Shown here piece after piece: positions 56,717 through 64,000 of a DNA stretch of 64,000 nucleotides (positions are counted from its first letter, which is position 1; each line of letters opens with the position of its first letter). Where the stretch lies: contig OZ231127.1 of the NCBI GenBank assembly GCA_965153355.1, positions 10,788,001-10,852,000 on the forward strand. The letters are read 5' to 3'. Below the pieces are notes generated by a model, which did not search any database, was not told where the DNA came from, and saw nothing but the letters and a program-made list of their open reading frames with translations. The stretch is from Flaccisagitta enflata. Its lineage: Eukaryota > Chaetognatha > Sagittoidea > Aphragmophora. A program made the translations under genes and the position numbers.

Positions 56717-58607
56717 CTATTTGGGTACTATGATTCCTTTGAGACGTTTAAATTCTTCTGAAGACGAGCGTGACAGTTAAGAAAACTTTAAAATGGGGTG
56801 GCTGGTGATAAAGAAAAGTCCCCTGTCGTATCAAGCAAGTGATCCCCAAGCAAGTGATCGTCTGGGGTCACTAGATCACTACTTTTTTGGTGAAACTGTC
56901 AAAAAAATTAATCGAGGCAATCGTTTCTTCGCTTTATTTGTCTTTCCTTTATGTCGCTTTAAATCATTTGACAAATAAAAAAAGTCTTCCTACCTATTAA
57001 TTTGACCTCTGGATTGTTTGAGTCAAATCATGTTTTCAAATTTGATCAAATTCCATTTCCACTAAGTCCTCATTAAGTTCGTTGGTTAACAGCTTGAGTA
57101 TTTGTATCCTTGATTTCAGGGCTATGTTAACTTTGTTTTTCTCGTTCTGCAAAAGACCCTCTTTGCCACTTTAACAGTCAATTGACAAAATGAGTGTTGT
57201 ATTTGACAAGCCTTGTCCTCCTCAGTCTTGTAACAAAGTCAAGACTCGCTTCGTCCTTGTAAGTTTTGAACATCCTCAAATGTTTCACAGTACATGTCAT
57301 CAATTGATCATTTAAAAAAAATTATTAAAACGTTTAACTCCATTTGATGTTGTAAGGCATGTCGAGTCTTTTTTTATGACATTGTAAGTTTGTGACGTCA
57401 TGAATAAAACTGAAATTTATGATTTAAGTATCAAAATTTTTGCGCCATAACTGTATTGTTATCTAGAAAACTGAAAAGCATCAACTTTGGGAGATAGCAA
57501 TCGGGTTATTCTATTTGAAATGACAAAACATGTATTTTCTTAATGATGCTTGGCGTGGATGACTAATATGATTAAGACATCACCATGGCTTCCAAATGTC
57601 TAGGTTTTTATGATATCATCAACTTTGCCACCATTCAATCACAATCATCGAAATCATCATTGTATGATACTAAAACGATACTTTTGCAATTGTCTAGATG
57701 GCATGATTGTGACTTGTCATCCAATTCATGTTTCAAGTTTCAACCTTTCTTCCTCTTGAGCAAAAGAATTCCCATAAACTATTGATATTCAACCTCCATT
57801 TGCATTGTGTTTCTGTGGTGCTTTGAAGAGATTCCATTTGGAAAGTGAAGGGAATGGAGAAAATACCATCTCAGTTTTGTCACAAACTTAAGATTTTTTA
57901 TTTATATTTTTTTCACATTTTTCGATGTCCTCATTGTTAGATAAGAAGCGTATTCAATTCGTCGATCAGTCTGTCCATCAGTCACTCCGTCGGTTGGTGG
58001 GTAGCACCCACGGCGATGAAGAAATGTCCTTGCGTTACTCTATTTATCTAGATCACGCGCAAGACTGGGGAATACGCATGTCAGAGTGCCGAAATCGGCC
58101 AAAACTGGCTTTCCCCCGCCATCATCTGTTTCCTTTTCTTAAATAGTCTCAAATGAACCGTTGCTCGACTTTCAAATCGGGTGGGACCCATCGTTAGGGC
58201 GACCATGACGTTTTTATAGAAATCTATGACAGAGGCAAAATTTGTACAAAAAGATTATTGATTCCAATGTTAATTCAACACAAACTTCAATCTGAACCTA
58301 ACAATAGTTCCCAATCAAATTAATTAATTGAATGTCGCGCCACAGCTTGTTCGACAGAACTTCTGCAAAGGCAAAAGTTGATAGCGGGGAAAGCCAGTTT
58401 TGCCCGTTTTTGGCACCCTGACACGCGTACTGGGGAAGCCGTATATCCGGCCTTCCACGGTGCTTTGAAATATAATATACGAGTTTGTGTAAATTCGATT
58501 TGCAGACAAATCCTTGTATTACCCGCGTGGGACTAAGCATCCAATAAGTGTTACTAAGTCGTTGATATTATTTCTAAAGGCCAAAGTAAGCTTGGCATTT
58601 TCACTGT
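56717..58607. other. Repeat-poor AT-rich sequence
   Basis: The longest stretch without simple repeats or identifiable elements. Only short frames (60-73 codons) with no domains or splice pairs were seen. Confidence 0.4.
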
Positions 58608-58712
58608 AGTCGCGGACACGCGACTCTAGAACTAGCCGTCGGTCGGTCCGTCGGTTGGTCGGACGCCACATATCTGTTTTCCGCTCCAGCCCACCCGTCC
58701 GCATCTAAAAGG
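58608..58712 (+). mobile_element. K element, short, mixed keys
   Basis: Hairpin AGTCGCGGACACGCGACT, CTAGAACTAGCCGTC, GGTCGGTC core, CCCACCCGTCCGCATCTAAA. The far end carries an AGATGCGGAC key while the hairpin carries AGTCGCG. Confidence 0.7.
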
Positions 58713-60043
58713 GCAAATTGAACAATTTGTCAATTCGTCACGTAAGTGAACACAATATGAAGATCTAACAATAGTTGGTAAAGTGGAAAACCTTCTTCTC
58801 GCCCCTTTTGGCCTCCTCTCCTCTCCCTTCTCCCGCTCCATCCACCCCTTCCTAGTTCCCTGATCTTATTTTACCACTTTTTCCTGTCATATCCTTTTGT
58901 TCGCGCCCTTTGTTTTCATAGATTTGGATGTGTCTTGAAACTCTTGATTTGCATATGGAAAATAGTGTTATTGTTACATAATCAGCGATTTTTGTAGTAA
59001 TTAGAAATTTCAAACCGCTTGGTCCTTTGATTGTATTGAGGATTGCGAATACTAACGCTAGGAAAATAACATGACCAGTATCAGATCGATTGTGCAATTG
59101 CATGCAAGGCCATCAAAATTTGTCATATTGAATTTCAAAGTAATCAATTTAAATCTTAGACAGTTAGAAAGCTCTTGAAAAGATATTTCATCGACTCCAA
59201 TCAGGTTATTCTAGCTTTATTTGTTTAGAAATGGCATAAGAATGAGTATAAACATTGCCATTATCAGTTTGCAATCTCATTGAAAAATGAGCATTTTTAC
59301 AAATTAAAGTATAACTTTGACAAGCTCTTGCTCGTAAACTGATTGAGATACAGATCTGGGATTGGTCTAGACTGAAAGAAAATTTGAAAATCTCTAAAAT
59401 CACTTCAACAAAAAAAAAATGTTCAAATGATTTCTTTTTCTCATTCATCATCTCAAAACAGGGAGCGGCTTTTTTTTTAGTCGAGTAGTAGGTTGGGTGG
59501 TCTGTTGTCTGTTTGCGTTTGCCACCTCTTACGGATTGTTGTTGCGTTACTGCTCCTACCCAAATCTTAGTTAGCATTTCTGCTCACTCGCACGCGTTTT
59601 TGGTTGCCATGTATCCGTCATTGTTAATGTTAATTCGTATAGCTCGATCCTAATTACAAAGCTGATGAAAATACACTGCAAATTGCGAAATGAAACTATA
59701 GTCAGGCACAGAGGAAGCGCTGAAAGCGGCACTGGGACCGACAGCTGCCTGGTTAGGACTGGTTGAAATGATTGTAAATGTAAACATTCTTGTCTTGATT
59801 TTATAAGGTTCACAAGCATGAGTTAGAGAAAGGTGGTAACAATTTGCTAGCAACAAAAGGACAATACAAATTATGATACAATATAGTATGGATGGGGTCA
59901 CCATCTCTATAGCCGAGATGCGAGAGCTGCAAGTTATAGGCATACAAATTTCAGGAGAATGAGTGTTGATTGATCACAACCGGCACGCGGCGAGAACACT
60001 TGCTTTTGCTTTGGGTGAATGGCACCGATCGCATACAATGGAA

Positions 60044-60044
<1 letters not shown>
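58713..60044. other. Intergenic; decayed K element and one weak ORF
   Basis: A decayed K element lies at about 59479-59626 (ACTGCTCCTACCCAAATC, CATGTATCCGTCATTGTT). A minus frame at 59650-59943 (97 codons) has a hydrophobic N-terminal segment (SILYCIIICIVLLLLANC) but no splice partner or recognised family, so I do not call a gene. Confidence 0.35.

Positions 60045-60046
<2 letters not shown>

Positions 60047-60100
<54 letters not shown>
60047..60100 (+). repeat. (GA)n microsatellite
   Basis: GA run of about 54 bp. Confidence 0.95.
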
Positions 60101-60103
<3 letters not shown>

Positions 60104-60132
60104 GTTGATGTGGAGACCAGCAGGAATAAGTA

Positions 60133-60300
60133 AAACAAGACCTTATACATGGCTACCGAAGTCGCGTGCAGGTGGGCAGGGGCAGTGAAAAATAGGCTAA
60201 CCAAGCATTTGGGCAGGAGCAGAACTGCGAAATACGCCCATAGATGCAAAAAAAATCAAAGTATTACCGACCGACGGAGATAGTGGGTTATAGAGTTGAA
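60133..60300 (-). mobile_element. K element, AGTCGCG subfamily, decayed hairpin
   Basis: AACAAGACCTTATACATGGC, GAAGTCGCGTGCAGGTGGGC, AAGCATTTGGGCAGGAGCAG, CCGACCGACGG core and AGTGGGTTATAGAGTT end. Confidence 0.7.
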
Positions 60301-60660
60301 AAGGTTGATTTGGAAAAAAGTCGAAGAATACCTTCGGCTTTTTGAGACCTACGGCGGAATTGGATTTTCCTTTTTCTCATGAGGAGTTTGGGGAAGTTGA
60401 TGTGCTTTTCGGGCGAATGCCTACATGAAATTAACAGCTAAGAAGAAGAAAACTTATTCTCCTCTTTCAGATAGCGTAAGCAGAGTCTGTGCGATCAGTA
60501 GTTTTGGAGCTATGATTTTTGTCTTTATTTATTTTTCGCATTTTCCTTTTTTTTCTAAAGATCAATATTTTTTATTGACCTTAATTTTTGGGCTTTATCA
60601 TAACGTGAAAAAAGAGTCAAAATGACACTAGCATTCAAATCCCTTGCTCATACTCTGTCT
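60301..60660. other. Unique sequence
   Basis: Contains AAAAAAGTCGAAGAATACCT plus TCGGCTTTTT (inverted arms), a motif also seen near 29030-29065 and 38358-38390. A 66-codon plus frame (60425-60625) is unsupported. Confidence 0.35.
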
Positions 60661-60671
60661 GTCTGTTTGTC

Positions 60672-60675
60672 TGAC

Positions 60676-60709
<34 letters not shown>

Positions 60710-60717
60710 TGTGTGTA

Positions 60718-60793
<76 letters not shown>

Positions 60794-61009
60794 TCTCTCT
60801 CTCTCTGTCTCCCTCCTTCTCTCTGTCTCTGTCTCTCTCTCTTTGTCTCTGTCTCTATCTCTGTTTCTCTCTCTGTCTCTCTTTCTTTCTTTCTCTCTGT
60901 TTCTCTCTCTGTCTCTCTTGTGTTTCTCTCTCTCTTGTCGCTCTTGTCTCTCTCTCTCTAGTCTCTCTCTTTCTCTCTCTTACTCTCTCTCTATTCTCTT
61001 TTTTTTCTC

Positions 61010-61096
<87 letters not shown>

Positions 61097-61110
61097 TTCT
61101 CTTTCTCTTT
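60672..61110 (+). repeat. (GT)n then mixed (CT)n/(GTCT)n
   Basis: GT run 60677-60791, then CT-rich sequence with TTT and GT interruptions to 61110. Confidence 0.95.
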
Positions 61111-61479
61111 TTCTTCCAGTATTTACGACTTTTTTCCTACGGCGATTAGCCGCCTTTATTGGTAACGTAAAAAGACAATTAGGTTAGCTAATAAACAATG
61201 CATAGTACTCAGATATTTTCAGTGGCGTGCGATTTGGCATAAGTCGTGATGCTTTATCACACTTATGGGCAAATATCATGGAAACGAGGAAACAAAAACA
61301 CTAGCTTCTTACTCTTTGGTTCAGTTTCTTATACATGCATTGTCTGCCTCTATGTAATCGATCGTTTCTCCTGCTGCCTCTCTACCTCTTATCTAGGTTT
61401 CTCTCTGTCCGTCTACCTGTCTATCTTTCTTTGTGTATCTTAATATAAACCAGCCTACTATTTTTTACATGTCTCTCAA

Positions 61480-62085
<606 letters not shown>

Positions 62086-62801
62086 AAATCCAGTCTCATC
62101 CTCTTCCCTACTCTATTTTTTGTTTTGGTCTCCAACTTACCTTGTCCTGGGTCATGGGCGAACAAGACTCACCACTTTTTTATTGTCGCCACACGCTGTC
62201 TCTTTCTCTCTCTCGGTCACTCTCCTTCATTAACCATCATTAGGAGCCGTCTCGGTGACCTCTCCATTTTCTATCTCACTTTTAACCTCGCTCGAGTTTC
62301 TGCCCCATTTTTCGTCCTCCTAATTGTTTTTTCGTCCTTTGCTTTTCTCACCTTCGTCGTTGAACTGGAATTTATGAAAACGCCTAAAAAATCACACTTT
62401 TTTTTTTAAAGGAATGACAGAAACTTGAACAGCAATTGTTAATAACAGCTTACTTTTGCTCTACTCTCTATGGCCAAAATCCACCGACATTCTCCCCACT
62501 GCGAAAAAGAAGAAGAAGAAAAAAATAAACTTAGTTCTTCATCTCGCCAAGGAATCAAATGTATCATCCATTCTTATGACGTTCTCGCAACAATAATTAG
62601 TTGCCAATTGGAAAGTTTTATTCGGGGCTGAGGCCACATTCACAGCTGAGAACACAAATATAAAAAAAAATCGTGAAGAAGAAATTCATTAAACTTGTAA
62701 ATTACTCTCATTACATTCTTGCTACGGCGGTTTTTATCTAATTCACGACACGAATTTCCCTGCCTTTCCCGCTCGGTTGCCATTCTCCATTTCTTTTCAA
62801 C
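62086..62801. other. Upstream region of secreted-protein gene
   Basis: Unique sequence. The promoter of the gene starting at 62802 should lie here, but no clear core element is visible. Short frames only. Confidence 0.4.
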
Positions 62802-64000
62802 ATGGCTTTCCAACAGTTATCAAGGTAAGAATTTTTATGTCGTAGAATCTAAATGAGGTCAAATTTGATTAAAGACTTTCTCCCCACAACAAGGCCGGAT
62901 ACACGGCGATCCAGTCGCGGATATTTGGGCAGGAGCAGTAATGCGAAAAGCACTCGGAATTTAGAAATGTGACGGACGGACATAGCGACCTACCGACCGA
63001 CCGACCGACACGGCAAGGTGTAGAGTCGCGTGTCCGCGACTAAAAAGGTTTTGCGAAATACACTGTTCTGCCTTATGCGAAGCCTTAAATCGGTCTCGTT
63101 CTTATTCTGTCTCCTCCTGTCTATCCTGTCTTTGTCATTATCACGCCTACATATCTGGCCATCTTCCTGCCCTTCTTCCCGCCCGCCTTCCCATCTACAT
63201 ATATCACCTCTGTCTGCCCATCTCCACGTCTTCCTGTCTGTCTATCTCCATATCTATCTGTCATGACTTTTCCATCTCCACAAAGCTCGCGTCTATCTCA
63301 AGCCCATGCACGCCAGCCGCCCGAATCCGCGTTAATAGTAATGAATGGTAATTATTGTTTGCAATTTTTTTTAGGTTCGACGTTTCGTTTTTGCTGTTCA
63401 TCGGCTTTTACTCCAGTTATGCATCCGCTTTTCCGAAAAATGACGTCATCTACGACCAGCTCGACGTTATTCGCATCACATCAGATGCCAATAACGTCAG
63501 TGACGTCAACCATAACGCCACATTTGACGCGAGTAATGCCAATACCAACGATCAGGTCGAATCTACTTCGTTCACCTCCGCCACAATTATGAAAGACCAT
63601 AGCACCACCGTTAACGTCAGTAGTGTCAATGATGTCGGCCAGATTACGTCTCTCGACGTCAAAAACTCCGCCGATTCTACTTCTTCAGCGAGTGGGAATA
63701 ACAGATATCCCAGTTCTAATGAATCATTGACAATTTCCATCTCAGACGAAAACGTGGTCATGAATAATCAAACGAATATCGCGATGGGAAAGAATGATTC
63801 ATCATACGCGCGAGAGACACAGACGACGATTTTTCCTGGGCAGAACAACGAAAACTACCTCACCGACTACACCATCACTGGAAGTGACAATGGCAGCAGC
63901 GACGACGACGATGAGGTCTTGAATACGACCTCTGATAGCTCAAATGGCGAAGTCCAGATAAAATTGAAAAACGATTTTCAACATTTCCATGACATGTCCA
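62802..64000 (+). CDS. Secreted Ser/Thr/Asn-rich protein, 5' part
   Basis: Exon 1 (62802-62824, ATGGCTTTCC..., donor AAG/GTAAGA) encodes MAFQQLS plus two bases of an Arg codon. Exon 2 (63375 to beyond 64000, acceptor TTTTTTTTAG) supplies the third base and stays open to the window edge. Together they give a clear signal peptide (MAFQQLSRFDVSFLLFIGFY, cleavage expected after SSYASA). An ectodomain-like stretch of about 185 residues follows, rich in Ser, Thr, Asn and Asp, with about eight N-x-S/T sequons (NVS, NAT, NES, NQT, NDS, NGS, NTT). This suggests a heavily glycosylated extracellular or cell-surface protein. No domain is recognised in the visible part. It might be the stalk or N-terminal region of a receptor. 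The 550-bp intron contains a K element. Confidence 0.7.
62888..63045 (-). mobile_element. K element, AGTCGCGGA key, in intron 1
   Basis: AACAAGGCCGGATACACGGC, CCAGTCGCGGATATTTGGGC, AGGAGCAGTAATGCG, (CGAC) core, GGCAAGGTGTAGAG and hairpin AGTCGCGTGTCCGCGACT plus AAAAA. AGTCGCGGA at the far end is the exact complement of the hairpin's TCCGCGACT arm. Confidence 0.85.

Overview
This is eukaryotic, animal nuclear DNA. Coding is sparse, intron-split with GT-AG boundaries, and embedded in a dense layer of mobile elements and simple repeats. An ionotropic-receptor-type glutamate receptor gene, Jockey-superfamily LINE sequence, a gag-bearing LTR element, mariner, hAT and TTAA-type DNA elements and a tRNA-derived SINE point to an invertebrate, most likely a protostome (arthropod-like). 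The species cannot be named from the sequence.

Genes. At 11.3-18.8 kb (minus strand) six exons join without a frame break into a 705-residue protein: a protein-kinase domain followed directly by a KEN ribonuclease domain, as in IRE1 and RNase L, but with no N-terminal sensor. At 46.0-48.3 kb (minus) three exons give a compact 424-residue ionotropic receptor. At 62.8 kb (plus) a secreted Ser/Thr/Asn-rich protein starts and runs off the window. At 55.6-56.7 kb (plus) three phase-compatible exons may encode a small membrane protein. The first 0.6 kb looks like a minus-strand exon of a Ser/Thr/Pro-rich protein. A Ser/Thr-rich exon lies at 29.2 kb and a few open frames remain unrecognised. The genes do not form a pathway.

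Mobile layer. The dominant feature is a superfamily of about 30 hairpin-capped elements, called K elements here. One end is TTTTT plus a hairpin of about 7 bp followed by CTCTAYA. The middle is a tandem repeat, usually (GTCC)n but also decamers or (TTCA)n. The other end reads GGCYTTGTT beside a second small hairpin. Near that far end lies a copy of the hairpin arm, and the two copies change together between subfamilies (GATGCGTCC, GATGCGTCATC, AGTCGCGTGC, AGTTGCGGAC, AGGTGCGAC). Several large satellites (2.9-6.1 kb, 32.4-32.7 kb, 48.7-50.1 kb) are the interiors of such elements, and copies sit in introns of all three best-supported genes. A second family (FB) consists of foldbacks whose arms are inverted 19-21 bp minisatellites.

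Nesting is deep: a hAT MITE with an 8-bp target duplication inside a foldback; a foldback inside a K element; a K element carrying a mariner-like MITE inside another foldback; a 4.4-kb TTAA-flanked element that splits a LINE reverse transcriptase exactly in frame; and an LTR element that splits a K element. The rest is mostly (CT)n, (GAAA)n, (GAAT)n, (CA)n and (GAT)n arrays, with AT-rich sequence in which I see no gene.
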